From NCBI GenBank assembly GCA_030141605.1, contig JAQGDQ010000191.1, forward strand, positions 217,001 to 281,000: a stretch of DNA of 64,000 nt. The letters are read 5' to 3'. Of the stretch, positions 12,001 to 55,070 are shown piece after piece. The notes under the pieces are model-generated. The model searched no databases. It was not told the origin of the DNA and worked only from the letters and a program-made list of their open reading frames with translations. The DNA is from Tubiluchus corallicola (Eukaryota > Priapulida > Priapulimorpha > Priapulimorphida > Tubiluchidae). Within the stretch, counting starts at the first letter, position 1; every line of letters begins with the position of its first letter. The translations under genes were made by a program, and so were the position numbers.

Positions 12001-15000
12001 GATCTAACATTAGAAGAACAAGAATTGTTGGCTAACATTAGAAAAAGAAAAGCTGAACTTCTAGTAGAAATACAGGTACAATTATTTCATAATCTATGTA
12101 TCTACTAGTCCACATATACAGCTAAGTGAATCGCTCTACTGCATATACTGGTCATAAGCTTGTCATAAATGTCATTACCAACAGAAATAACTAAATTGTG
12201 TAGATTTTTATACAGTTTGTTGAGTTTGACATACTGCAAGCCATAATCTAATAACATTCAATGGCAAGACAAGACCTTTTCATGTAGAATGGTTCTGTTC
12301 TACTGGGAAATGGATACCTTTATAGTATCTATAGCGGTCCATGTCAGAACCTTGTTGGTTTTCAAGGCAATGCGTCTAAGATAAGGTAATGAACTGGTAG
12401 AGGACTAGTCACATGTTAGGTGTGAAATATCTCTGTAAGTAAGCAGTCTGAATTTGATATGGTAAATGAAGCCCAACCTGAATGCAGTGATCACCCATCC
12501 ATTCACTGACCAGTCTCGACGCCTTTCGTAATTTCGTTCACTAAGTACTTGGTTGTTCTAATCAACACGCACACAATTTCTGCAACATTTGTAAATTCTT
12601 CCTAAGTAAAACCATTAGTTCTACCATGGATAAAGTGATTCAAAAGTATGTCAATTTTGTTTTTTGTTGTTTTCTCACTTCTGCTAGCGCACTAACTTAC
12701 TACATTATCTACTTAGCAACTCAAAAATGAAATATCCGATGTTGCACATGAGCTTGAAGAACACGATGGTAGCTCTGCCAACAGAGAAAATCCAAAAGCG
12801 AAGCAAATGCACCTGGGCCGTAAAAAGTTCAACATGGATCCAAAAAAGGTACCATCAAAGTTTTCATCAACAATTAAAACAATTTGCTAATGCGTTAACA
12901 AGCTGTATAATACAGGGTGTCTCAGAAGCCAGTATACACATTATATTTGCACTTTTAACATGCAAAGCAAAGTGAAAATTGGTACAGATAAACTAGAACC
13001 TTTGGCAATTTGGCCAAATTAGATGAAAATATGAAAAGAACTACTTCTCAGACTTCTGCTAATGACTGACACATGTAATTCCAACATCAGCCAGCATTTT
13101 TCAGTTAAGTGTTTGCACAACAAACTTAATTGTTATTTGAAATTCACGAAGGACGACTGAAGGTGCCTTGGTCTTTATGTATAAGTTTTGGCCTGCTTGT
13201 AAAAAATTGCAGTATTGCAGGGTCAAATCTGTCAAAGTCCCAAACTTTCAGTGGAAAGAGCCTTAGGGACCAATCCAATGGCAAATATGACAGTCTATTA
13301 CTGCAGTTAAAATTTAAATAAAAAGAATGGCCAAAGACAGTTCTTTGCTTGATGCCAAAGTTTGTAAAAATTGGATGAAAAGATAAAAAGAAAACCAGAT
13401 CGAAATCCAAGCATACAGAACGATACCTTGTGGTGTAGTCACTGGAGACTAAAGAATGCAGTTGGATAATTGTTCTAGATGATGCAAAAATAGTTGTTAT
13501 AACAGGAGTCGATCATGAGATTACTGAACTAAATTTTTTTTAAATTTATAGGTCATCGCAGGAGATTATCGTGATTACTGCATTAGACAAACTTTCAGGC
13601 AACCTAGTGTTGAAATCCTGAAGGAACAATATTTTTTAGTATTTTTTAAAAATCTATTTGGCATACATTCAGTTATACAACCTTGTTTTAAAAATATAGG
13701 GAATTTCATTTTTGGTGGAAAGTGAACTGCTCAAAAACACTGCAGAAGACGTAGCACAGTTCTTGTTTCGAGGAGAAGGGCTTAATAAGACAGTCATCGG
13801 AGAATACTTGGGCGAAAGGTGAACTATTGAACTATTTGCGTAGGTCTAAATATTCTTCAACTTTTCAACTCTTTTACCAATTTCATTTCAGCTGTATAAT
13901 AAGCATGAAACTGTTCCTCACATTAACAGCACCACATATTTAAACTAAAAATACCTTTAACATTTAACATAAAAATGTATAAGCAAAAAGTAACTACGTA
14001 GTAGTCTCTGTGTAATAGACAGAAAATTTGAGTTCACAATTTGTCATAAACTACAATTGCATTATTTTTATTAGTGAAGAACTTTTAAAAAATATGTTAA
14101 TGAAATATCTAATGTAGCACTAATCTAGTAAATAATGTAGACTATAATACAAAATATAATTTTTTGAGAAAGCTAAATATAATCTAACCAACAATTTGGA
14201 AATCAGCTCTTGTATATTTTCCAGAACGACCCTAAATCAAATCACTTAATTTCTTATGACAACTTCTAGCGAGTCAAGTCAATAATACAGCTGTCTAAAG
14301 ATTTAAATTGATTTATTTCACATTCACAGTTAAAAATCAGTACAAAAATCACAACAAAATACAAAAATTGCCAAAATATGAGGGTAACATACAGCCGTTG
14401 GGTCCTTCACATGTTGCCCTTATTTGATAATCATGAAATAAGCAGTGGTTGGGTAAAAAATGCGAAACAGCTCACTATATATTATATGAAATTTTAGTTT
14501 TTAGACAAATAAAGAAAATCTGAAAAAACATTATGAGAAAAGGGTTGTACATATTTATAGGTTGTTATGTTAGTTTGAGAAATTTGGTATCTACTTCAAT
14601 GACTAAATATTATGCAAGACACAGGAATTATATGACTACATAGTTTTGCAGTATACTTCAACTGAATCTAACCATGTCCATAATGCAGTCAGTCCATTCC
14701 ACTGCAGTCCAGTCAGTATTATATTAATTGTATTCTAAAGAGCTTATAGTGTGTTAGAATACAGACATAATTGGGTAAATACTTGCGATGTGTTTAAAGG
14801 AACTATGATTACTTTATAAACCCGGCTGCATTTCCTCAGGGAGCAGGGTTCTATGGATGAGATGGAATTTTCACACACTTTTATACAATTGCAATTACTT
14901 TGAATAATAAGAATTTAACCACAATTTTCATGTTTTTTATACTATCTTTAACTTGCACAGTAACTGTATAATTATTAACGTGTTAGCAGTTTTAATTTTC

Positions 15001-18000
15001 ATTCTGTTATCTCTAGGCACGATTTTAATATAGAAGTCTTACAAGAATTTGTAAAACTTCACGAATTTCGCGACATGATTTTGGTGCAAGCACTCCGACA
15101 GTTTTTGTGGAGTTTCCGTCTTCCCGGAGAAGCCCAAAAGATCGACAGGATGATGGAAGCTTTCGCGCAGAGATATTGTCTGTGTAATCCAGGTGTATTT
15201 ACCTCAACTGGTAAGCAATCTATTATAAGATGTTTTTTGTCAAACAAACAAGTAGCTGAAAGGTTTTGACTAGACTGTTACTTGAAACCAGTACAAACAT
15301 CTACATTCTATACTGAGCGAACTCTTGCTGCAACTCTTTTCACACGCTTTTCACATTGTGTGTTTTAACAAATTGTGAGTGTGCATCTTGTAATTACTAT
15401 TAAAATAATTTTACTTCCAAAAAATTCTGTGCATTTGGAGTCAAAAAAAATTCTATCATGCTTGCCGGCTTATTTGAAGTTTTATATCAAGAATAAACAG
15501 ACAACAGTTCAGTAATCTGATTGCAAAAATAAAAGAATGTCGACTTCATTTACATGAACAAAGTCTAGAAAGGGATATAAAGCATTACTTTCCCGCCACT
15601 GTTCAATTCCAAGTGTTTATCGTGATTTCACGGCCATTTTGCATGACAACTATACAAGGGAAATGATTGAATGCGCGGCGTACACTATAAAACACTAAGC
15701 TATCATGAAGGCACAATAATAAAAATATGTATAACACAAAAAAATCTCAATATTTGCATCAGGCCTACCCTTTTCAACATGATGCATTGCATTTTTCACA
15801 AAGAAATTATGCCTCTTTGTTTTCTTCTGTCATTTAGATACTTGCTATGTCTTGTCTTTTGCCGTTATCATGCTTAATACCTCATTGCACAACCCAGCAG
15901 TCAAAGACAAACCAACAGTAGAAAGATTTATAGCCATGAACAGGGGAATTAACGATGGTGGCGACTTACCAGACGAACTACTAATTGTAAGTCCTCGAGT
16001 AAACTGAATTTGTGCTGCAAATTATCGGAATAAGGTGACAAGTATCAGAAACTGAAATGTCATTTGTAAAACCGAAAATTTTGAGGAAAGAATTTTTGCA
16101 TTCATTATGAAACTCTAATAGATTGCCCATGCTCAAACTTAAATTCCCTGTCATAATTTGTTTTCTGAATGAGTGATATCAAGTTTGTCTGTTACATGAA
16201 AACTGAGTGCATGTATTTACAGAGTTTGTATGAAAGCATTAAAAAAGAACCATTTAAAATCCCGGAAGATGATGGAAACGACCTCATGCATACATTCTTC
16301 AATCCTGACAGGGAAGGATGGCTTTGGAAGCAAGGTTTAAAATTTTTTTTTTATTTCCATTTTTTCCAGTCATTTTTGCAGAAGCACTGCAAAAGGACAA
16401 CTTTGCACTTTAGATTTCAATCCAATTTTTTTATACTAAATGGCAGACTTACATTCAAAAGTATTTTCTTATCTGCATAATCTACATAAACACAGAGTTA
16501 TTTTCAAACATATTTTTTGAAATTACAGGTTCTTCCAAGTTGAGTAAGTTGTATTTTACATTCTCAGCATGACCGAATGTTAGCTTTGAATTATCACAAG
16601 AAATCAAAATCTACCCATTAATTCTTAATGTTCTTTATAACAGATTGTTTAACTACTAACACTTAAATCAACACTGACTAATGGCCAAGTATTTTCCCTA
16701 AGTTTTTACACGAAAACGTTCATTACCTTGTGAAAAAATAATGGTAAAAAAGCAAAAGCAGAGAAGACCATGTTTTCAAATTTTATTTTGAAAATTGGAA
16801 AATGAGATTGAAATGCTAAATGAGGTGCAAGTTTTTATTTAATCCTTTAATTAAATCTGTTTATGCAAATATCACCTTTTGTAAGTTTCATGATTTTAAT
16901 TTGATAACGCGATTTTTTTTTAATTATGGTGGATGATTTCTTGACATATTTTGCTCTGCATCTCCATTACATTCCATTCCATTGTTGTAGTTTTAAAATG
17001 AACCAACAATAATTACACATAAAATGACAAGAGCAACATATCTTCAACAGCAAAATAAAACTGCAGAAAAGGCAAATGCATCTTGTCTAATAACTATTAT
17101 AACATATTTTGCATATTTTAGTTTCCTTAGTATACTGCTGTGTAACATGTAATCAGAATTCCCTAATATTTTAACACAATAATGGGCTCCTTATCTGTAT
17201 GAATAATAACAATTTTGCGTGTTAGCAGTGCACAACAGCCGGTCATGACCATTATTTAGCGAGCAGACAGCAGCATGAAGCAATTTACTAACTGGTGATG
17301 CATTGCAAGCTGCAGACAAACTACCCTTCTTTGTGCATTAGAAACGTATCACTGTCTGTCCTTTCAATATATCCTGTGATCAATCAAGGCAATTGATTTC
17401 TAAATGGAAAATGGAAAACACTTTTTAAATCATACCATTTGCTTTTCAATCTGTATGTATTCAAATTGTCATGCATGCTCAGTTTCACTACAGTGCTGCT
17501 TACTGCATTCGGTTTGTAATTAACAATACTGTGCAAGTTTTTGATTTAAATTTTTCTGCTTTTGATATGTGCAAGCCAAAATTCAGCAGACAGTAGCAGA
17601 GCTTACTTAGTGTAAATGATTGTGGTGGGACTAGAATCTAGCTCATTACTAAGTATAATCAAGTATGAACCAGCAAAGGTGTCTTGATCTTGACCGTATT
17701 TGGTGTCTGCTACACACCTCAACAATAGTCTCCCTCCCTATTAACATACTGCTGTTTTTCCAAAAAAAATGCCAAATATTGTTCATTTTGGTAATATAAT
17801 AAAATAAATAATAATTAAAGGATAATATGAAAGCCTATAAAATTAGGAAATTATAAGATATTATAATATATATTTACAAGATGTTGTATTTTTATTGACG
17901 TTTTGGAGTACTGAACTCCATATTCAAAATATGTGTATCATATGATAACTGAACAACTACTACTTTGCATTCAAACTGTTCTAAACCTAGTCAAAACACG

Positions 18001-20126
18001 TATTATGAATATGGAGTCTGCTAAGCCAAAATGTCAGAAAAATATTGTCTCCTGATTGTATATTATAATGTTTTGTGTTATCTACACCTGCTTTTTTTAA
18101 AGATTTTTGTTTTTATAGGTGGGCGGTACAAAAGCTGGAAGAGAAGATGGTTTATTCTCAATGACAACTGTCTTTATTACTTTGAATTCACAACAGTAAG
18201 ATGTATTCCAATCAATATTACAAAAAATTATATAAAATGTGTGTTTCTTTAATTACTTTGATATCTATTACTTTGTGTACTTACACGCTTCAACTACACA
18301 GTTCTAGTTTATTAAAAATCTACTATCATGCACCTTGGTTTAACTAACTGATTGGTGACACATTTTCCTCAAAGGCATATTTGGCAAACTTATGGTTCTC
18401 AAACGTTTGAAAAGTTAGCTACTAATTACGCTGTGACTACAATAAGATCTGCCATTTTAACCTTACACTATTAATTGACCATGCTATTTGCAGAATGTCG
18501 TAATCACAATGTTTATGCTAAGGTGACATTTGACAAACCAAATGGCATATTTTATAGTCTAAAGTCTAAATAAAGAAGCATTGAAGGTAGAGTTTTTGTT
18601 GTCAAAAAAGCAGTATGATCGAAGCTGGCTCTTCTAATATGACCTACAGGGAGAATAATCATACCAAAAAGGCAAGGCTAATAATAATCATATAATCATA
18701 CCAAAAAGGCATAGCTAATCACATTTGTAAGGCATATCAAGGTTTAAACGCATGACTAGCCATAAATGACTGACATGCATTCTGCTAGAATTGCATACTT
18801 TAGCTAACAGTCGTCATATTACAGGACAAAGAGCCGCGCGGAATTATACCACTAGAAAACGTCCAAGTTCGAGAGGTTCCAGACAAAAGCAAGCCAAACT
18901 GTTTTGAAATATTTTCTTCTGATAGTGAAGTCATAAAAGCATGCAAGACAGATTCTGAAGGAAAAGTTGTGGAAGGTAAGTCACATTCATGAAATCGTAC
19001 ATTCATTTCATTGAGGTCGGTAATCAAATTTTTGATACATACTAGATTCCTCACTTGGTAGCTTAGCTTTAAAATTAAAGGTCCTGGTCGCAGTTCCAAA
19101 ACAGGAAAAGGCACAATACTTACAGTAATACTGAAAGCAGAAGTAGGTATAGATGTAGCTATAGCCTGAAAGTTAATAATAATATGTACCTAATTATATT
19201 TGTAAATATTACTAATGTACTGTGTGTCTATGTTGTGTTAATGTACATTTTTTGAAATAATAAAAAATGAAAAAGAAATACCATCAGTAGGAAAAGACTT
19301 TAGTAGTAAGTGTGCAAGTGAAAGCAGAACATAATAAGACAAACAGACTAATATTCTTAGCCATCAAATGATGGCAGATGGCAACATAGGTCTGTAATAT
19401 TCTGCTACTTACAGTATCTACCTCTGAGACTTGAGGTCTTTAGTTTGTGAATCATATTGACCTGGAAATATTGCACCATTTCAGTAGTAGTACAGTTTCT
19501 TTAACACCCACCTGGGAAATTAAAGGCAAAGTAAATACAATACAGTAATCATTATAACGTCCGCATATCTGCTAGGCTCAAGTGATTACAGTGGTCAAAG
19601 TAGCCTATCGGTTTACAGCAGTCAGTTCGCCAAACATATCCTTTGAATACTAAATTACGATTAGGCAAAGAAATTATTTAAACATTTTTAAGATATTTGG
19701 CACCTGCCTCTTTTACTGAGGTTGTATTAATAATTACAACCAGCACTTGCATCTTTATATATGTTTCCGTTTACGTGCAACAAGCTAACTGACATTGTTT
19801 CTATTTAACAACATTTTTGCAGGAAATCACACCGTTTATCGAATGTCTGCTGCAACACCAGAAGACAAAGAGGAATGGATAAAGTGTATAATGTAAGTAC
19901 TCTACAACTTCGTTTCATTAATCATCAATTTTACAGCCGTTACAAATCCATTTTTCAGTCACTTATCTCCAATTTCTTCTAACCAGTAGCAATTCCTGAG
20001 GCTATACATTACCCTAATAATTTATCTGTTTTAATTTTTTGCAGAGCTAGTATTAGCGAACATCCATTTTACGACATGTTAGCAGCAAGAAAAAGGAAAG
20101 CACAACACAGTATTAAAGGCAACTAG
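12001..20126 (+). CDS. CYTH: cytohesin, ARF guanine-nucleotide exchange factor (ten exons, N-terminal exon missing)
   Basis: Cytohesins activate ARF GTPases at membranes carrying phosphoinositides. Exons 12001-12075, 12717-12848, 13700-13818, 15017-15210, 15838-15986, 16223-16334, 18119-18195, 18825-18975, 19823-19892 and 20045-20126 all have AG/GT borders and chain in phase into 386 residues plus a TAG stop. In order they encode the N-terminal coiled coil ([20 protein letters not shown]), the Sec7 domain with the catalytic glutamate in [13 protein letters not shown] and the [12 protein letters not shown] segment, then the PH domain ([18 protein letters not shown]) and a polybasic tail (AARKRKAQ). 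Human cytohesins are about 400 residues, so only a short first exon is missing; exon 12001 starts in phase 0 at the position where vertebrate genes join exon 1. The PH loop is the diglycine form (KQGGRYK). The polyadenylation signal is at 20310. Confidence 0.96.
18654..18719. repeat. short tandem duplication
   Basis: ATAATCATACCAAAAAGGCA occurs twice, about 38 bases apart, with the following GCTAAT also shared. It lies in the cytohesin intron between exons 18119-18195 and 18825-18975. It is probably replication slippage. Confidence 0.6.
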
Positions 20127-20309
20127 TATTTAACAAAATTTTATTCCTAGTGTCTAAAAAATCTCACCAAACTTTAGTTCACTTACTAAATTTCTTGGTA
20201 TTTGTATATTTCTTAACGTTCACAAAATACTGTAAAGTCCATTGTGTAAACTTAGGACCCAAACTGACCTTTCAGAATTAGTTTATTATCAAGTTATAAT
20301 TTAATCCCT

Positions 20310-20315
20310 AATAAA
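20310..20315 (+). terminator. polyadenylation signal of the cytohesin gene
   Basis: AATAAA lies about 185 bases downstream of the TAG stop at 20126. No earlier canonical hexamer is evident in the 3' region. Confidence 0.5.
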
Positions 20316-21520
20316 TGTATATATGATTGAAAGTCGATACTGAACAAATGAACTAGTCATCTTTAGACTCTGTTTATTGCATATGCATTTGCCTTTCACC
20401 ATGTTGAAAGAAACACTCACTATTACAGTTGAAACGCAAATATTATATTTCAAGTACTAAGTAAAATATTTTAATTGACAATATAAAACCATAACTTACA
20501 CAACAGGTGTGGTGAGTTATTAAATTGATATTTTTTCAAAATACTGAATTTGCCAAAACAATACAGAAAGTTGTTCGGCTTTTTTGTAATTATTTATTTG
20601 TACATAACATACAATAAATTATTGATAAAGAAATGTTATTTTGCATGTAGCCTATTTTAAAAAACCTTTTACATGCGTTTCTTCCAAGAAAAATAGTAAA
20701 TTTTATGGAACAGAAAGTAAGCATTGGACATTGATAAAAAATTTGCATTTCATGGAATTTGGAATGGATAAAAAAATGGAAAATACAGGTTGGATTAACA
20801 TTCTGTATAATTATGACTAACAATTTTAAACATGTTGATAACAGCAAGCAACAACCACAAAAAAACTGTACTAGATCGTGCAACTCAGTAATTTCCTTGG
20901 CATAAGAAAAGTACCAATAGCCTTATTTTGGACTTGTTTAAGAAGGTTAAATATGATTCAAAATATAAACAAGCTCTTTGACTCTGATTTCACAGCACCG
21001 CTGCATAGAATTCACTAAAAAAAGAATATGTGGAAAGATGTGACGCAAATAAAAATTCAAGCTAGAGTAGTAACTGCTCTTTTAGCAGAACCAACTACCA
21101 GATGGCAGCTCTTTAAACTGACGCATGCATACAGACATAGTACTAGGTATTAACAAGCATAGCAATAAGCTTGTTAAGCATGTTACATTTAACAATTAAG
21201 GAGTTGAGTTCTAACTAATTCTTCAAAATCAAATAATTACGAAATGAGGCAAATTTTGAAAACAAAATTATGTTTTTGTCAGACAACCACAAATTCTTTA
21301 AAAAAATTTCTACCAGCCATTAACTTGAACAATTTCAAGTTTGCAAGAATAATTTTCTGAATTCGTCAAGTTATGGGCAGCAGTTCTGCAGATGAATATA
21401 AAAATATGATAAAGAACAAGAATAACATAATTAAGCAAATGGAAGTTATAGACCACCTTCAAATAATATTCTACATATGACACCGCATGTCCTGACATGT
21501 TCAAAATTGTAAACTGCGAC

Positions 21521-21526
21521 TTTATT
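21521..21526 (-). terminator. polyadenylation signal of WDR13
   Basis: TTTATT on the plus strand is AATAAA on the minus strand, about 50 bases past the WDR13 stop codon at 21576-21578. The cytohesin and WDR13 genes therefore converge with only about 1.2 kb between their signals. Confidence 0.55.
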
Positions 21527-21575
21527 ATTTAAACTCAAATCAGAAGATGTGTACAGATGTGTGGCACCTGATCAC

Positions 21576-35531
<13,956 letters not shown>

Positions 35532-37230
35532 ATGATGCAGCATCAGGTAGTATTTTTGCTAATAGGACTGCTGGTCTATGTTGGTGCTTCATGTCCGGGT
35601 AGTCCGGAGACCTTAAGACCATGTGATTGCGTGAAAAATGCTGACAGGACGTACGTGACGTGCAACGGAGGAAGTGAGGATGAAGTCTGGAACGCAATAG
35701 CCAACATCGATCGTACGACAGCTGACATCTACCTGATTACCGTCGAAGATGTCAACGTGACAAGAATTCCAGCGGGGACATTTAATGGCTTGAAAGTCAA
35801 AGCTATTGTCATTCGCGATAGTCAAACAGATGTTACAGTGGACCACACCGCCTTTAAAGGCGTTATTGGATTGGAAATGCTAGAACTTGATAATCTTGGT
35901 ATAAGGGCACTATCGAAAGGCACCTTTGTAGCCCAGGGTCTGTCCTCACTGACATGCTTACACATCACAAACAACAACATCAACACTCTCTGGGATTACA
36001 CTTTTTACGGGCTATCTGGTCTAAAAGAACTCTGGCTGAGCCACAATAACATAGCTTCGCTACAAGTGGGTGCACTAAACGGCCTTTCGGCTTTGAAACA
36101 TCTGGACATGTCTTTCAATGCACTACAGTACATTCAACCTAACACATTTTTAAGTGTTTCCACAATTGAAACATTGAGATTGGACAACAACATACTCAGT
36201 ACCTTCTCGCCTGAGACCTTTAATGGCCTAGGCTTGATAACAGGGTTGGACCTTACCAACAACCGAATAAGCTACATTGCTTCAGGAGCTTTTCATATAA
36301 TGCCTAACGTTCAGGAGCTGAGCTTTTCTAACAACCGTCTGGCTAGTCTGGGAACCAATGTCTTTGAAGGAGCTGCAGGTGTATCCCGAGTGGACTTCAG
36401 TGGAAATCAAATGACTTATGTTTCGCCTAAGGCTCTCAGTGGTTTGCCATATTTGTCAGCCGTCAGTTTCTCTAACAACCAACTGACAACTTTGTCTGAG
36501 GCTGTTATTGACAAGTCGGATAGCATGATTCACTTTAACCTAAACGGTAATAATCATTGGTGGAAATTTTTCTAGTATCACAGTAATACGATTAATGTAT
36601 TCGCTACACCTGTTAGAAACATTTTTTACTTCAGCCATGCGCAAATAAAATGTTGAAAAAGTACTTACTTAACCAACAAACGTTCCAAACCTATTTTAAT
36701 GATGTTTTGTTTTTGTGTGCTTGAATATACTTTTTTGTTAATTCTGACAGAACTACCAACAAAAATCGACAAAAATGTCCAGCCTTCAGCTTTTCCGTTT
36801 ATCCGTAATTTTGAAATGGTGGTTCTCTATTAGAACACTTAAAGCATTCAATCATTTTAATTCGCGTTCCGGTAATTTCAAAAAGTTGGTTAGTAATTTT
36901 TACATATATAAAAGTAGTCAAATAACCATAATTTACATGGGATTTTTGTTTGATGACAAAGTTGGTTATCATATCATTACAGTTCAGTTAGAAAATTAAT
37001 ATTACTGTTATTGCATTTTTTGCTTTTCATAGTTTTAGAAGTTAAAGATTCTTTGAAAATTCTGTTTCTTTTTTTTGTTAGACAACCCACTGGTATGCGA
37101 CTGTACCATCACTTGGATCCTGGACGATTTCGCTTACACTCGCTCTGGTACATGCGCACAACCCCCTCACTTGGAAGGAAGAGAACTGAACAACTTGAGT
37201 GATGAAGAAGTTTGTAGTAGCGCTGCTTGA
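35532..37230 (+). CDS. secreted leucine-rich-repeat protein (two exons)
   Basis: Exon 35532-36546 joins exon 37082-37230 in phase 1, giving 387 residues and a TGA stop. Residues 1-20 form a signal peptide (hydrophobic VVFLLIGLLVYVGA). Cysteines 21, 31, 33 and 44 form an N-terminal LRR cap (C-x9-C-x-C-x10-C). About ten repeats of the type LxxLxLxxNxI/LxxLxxxxFxGL follow (for example LKELWLSHNNIASLQVGALN). The second exon supplies the C-terminal cap starting NPLVCDCTITWILDDF, with Cys 344, 346, 363 and 383. There is no transmembrane segment or GPI signal, so it is probably extracellular. The layout resembles the noncatalytic LRR subunit of Oplophorus-type luciferase and related invertebrate proteins, but that is family-level similarity only. 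Two adjacent ATGs open the frame. Without splicing, exon 1 reads only a few residues further before a stop. Confidence 0.9.
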
Positions 37231-37296
37231 AGCCTCTGCGCTAATTTACGCATTTCTGATGCGTTTTAATTACTTTTCGTTTTGTAATCGTTGCAA

Positions 37297-37302
37297 AATA
37301 AA
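37297..37302 (+). terminator. polyadenylation signal of the LRR gene
   Basis: AATAAA lies 67 bases after the TGA stop at 37228-37230, a normal distance for a polyadenylation signal. Confidence 0.6.
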
Positions 37303-37600
37303 TTATAAAATAAGATAAATGAAGGGCATTAAACTTAAAACAATAATAATTAAGTTTATTATGTTATGTGCAGATTTCATTAAAGCGATGTACAAATTTT
37401 CGAAAAAGTAGTAATACCGTTAATAAAAATGCGCAAAAATGTAATATAATTTTGCATTTTTACTTCGTCGGTTTCATTTTATTAATGACTTCATCAATTA
37501 TTTGTTTCTACTATTGCTTTAAGTTAAAACTCGGCATTAAAGAAAGGCGGACAAAAACTTACACTTACGCCGATGTGTAAAGAAGGAAACCAGGCATAGT

Positions 37601-38230
<630 letters not shown>

Positions 38231-38287
38231 TTTAATTTAAGAATCATCCCAAAAACAAATGGCGCATCAAGACCAACTAAAGACTAA

Positions 38288-38293
38288 TTTATT
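38288..38293 (-). terminator. candidate polyadenylation signal of the FAM227-family gene
   Basis: TTTATT on the plus strand reads AATAAA on the minus strand, about 290 bases beyond the proposed stop codon at 38585. Confidence 0.4.
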
Positions 38294-38584
38294 GTGAATT
38301 CTGAGAGGCAAAAGGCAAAACAGCAAAACCTTAAAATGAATGATTTCTTTTCTCTTATTTGTCAGTGTCAGTAGAATGCTTTCTCTGAAAAAGAAAATTT
38401 GCACGTACATTATTGTTTGTATTCTAATTCTACACGCTAGAAGAGCTTTATTATTACTTGCAGTAGTAGAAGATAACTACTATCACCAGCAAACAAAAAT
38501 CACAATATTTTTTGTATCTTTTTCCTTGAAAATCCAGATGCTTCACAAATAACGAATTACATGTACCTGATTACTAATAAAGGT

Positions 38585-53577
<14,993 letters not shown>

Positions 53578-54876
53578 CTGCGATTTTACAAGTTCAGGAA
53601 GCATAGCTGCTACACGTACCACACATGCGAGAAAATTTCAGTTTAAAGCCGCATGTATATATAACCTAAGCTTTAACGTTTACTTACAGAAAATTTATTT
53701 TGAACAAAAATTGTGCCGTTTGCCGATGCGCGTTAATGATTCCGTGTCACATATTCCATGCACTGTGGCTATTTCTGCTGTTAATAGTAATAACATTATA
53801 ACAGTTTTAGCAGGGACAGTTGTAGCGCGTCATTCCTAAATTAAAAGTAAATAATACTTTATTCTAAGACACTGCTAAAGAATTTGCACTTTCTCGGTAC
53901 CATAATATTACATTCTAAACATAACCAAACAAACTGTTGAGCTGCTCCATCGATTAAACATTGCGCCGCTACATGCATCTTTAATACACACCAACGGGAA
54001 GAAATGAAATGAATGTTGATTAATTAATAATGATAGTTAGAAATCGACATTACCGTTAATCAAATAAATGCAGTCAGGTCGTGCACTGGCCGCACAAGGG
54101 CTTTCTCTTTCTGTTATTACTTATTTCCAACTGCGACCTTTACCATGAAACTTAAACTTTTTCCGAAAAAAAAGACGATCAGAATCCCAAAGAAGCCAGT
54201 GAATAATGTTTAAAATAAGGCAAATCGTTCTGTATTGTTTATGTTGGTTATGTTTAGAATGTAATATCATGGTACAGAGAAAGCGCAAAATTGTTTTTTT
54301 ATGTCTGCAAATGCTTATTTTTTCTTTTGTGATTAATTTTTCTTACGAAATTCAAATTTTTGTATGAAACACTGGACACGAAGTCATAAGTATTTAATTT
54401 GCCTTCTACCTACTCATCTTGTTCATCCTCAGTTTCAATTATTTGGTTAAAAAAATCGTATCGCAACCTTAACAAGAATCTGGTTCGATCAAAACTGCTA
54501 CATTGGATTTTGGATTTTTCATTAATACGTAGATTTTTTTGCACTAGTGATAAGGTTGTAATACCGATTTTAGTTTCGCGATACAGGTAGAGGAATGAGC
54601 ATTACGCGAAAGTTCGGGTAATTAGAAATAATTAGTATACATTTTCAGCAATAAAGCGTGATCCGGTTGCTTCCGCGAACACTATGATACTATACTACTT
54701 AGTTAATCATGCAAAGGATTCCCGACGGACATATATAAGGCCTATTTAATCCTCGTTATTTCCAACCGTGTCTTAAGTTGTAACTTAATAAATCAACTAT
54801 AATGCTGCCGATACGAGATCAGTGAATTTAAGATAAAAACAACAGTAATTTTGCAAAGATACAAGACCTTTGATAC

Positions 54877-55070
54877 CGGTCCTCAGAACTTCCAAAGACG
54901 CTGCGTATGACAGAAATCTTGCCAGATTCGTTCTGTGGCACGTAGAACTGACTGGACAGATGTGAGTTTCTCGAATGCTTCGAGTCTTTGAACACGTTAT
55001 CAAGCCATAATGGAGTTACCACACGATTGATGGCATAATACATTATGGGCTCGTTGTCCTCCGATTTCAT
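54877..55070 (-). CDS. candidate first coding exon, possibly of the FAM227 gene
   Basis: From ATG at 55070 a minus-strand frame reads MKSEDNEPIMYYAINRVVTP and on through FYVPQNESGKISVIRSVFGS. It reaches a possible donor at 54876 (GAGGACCG|GTATCA). That donor leaves phase 2, whereas the next recognised FAM227 exon (53577-53507) needs phase 1, so an exon in between is missing or another donor is used. Position and strand suit a FAM227 start, and the sequence looks protein-like, but I cannot confirm that it belongs to the same gene. Confidence 0.35.

Noticed and set aside
18800-19114. 104-codon minus-strand frame
   Set aside because: It is the reverse-strand shadow of the cytohesin exon at 18825-18975.
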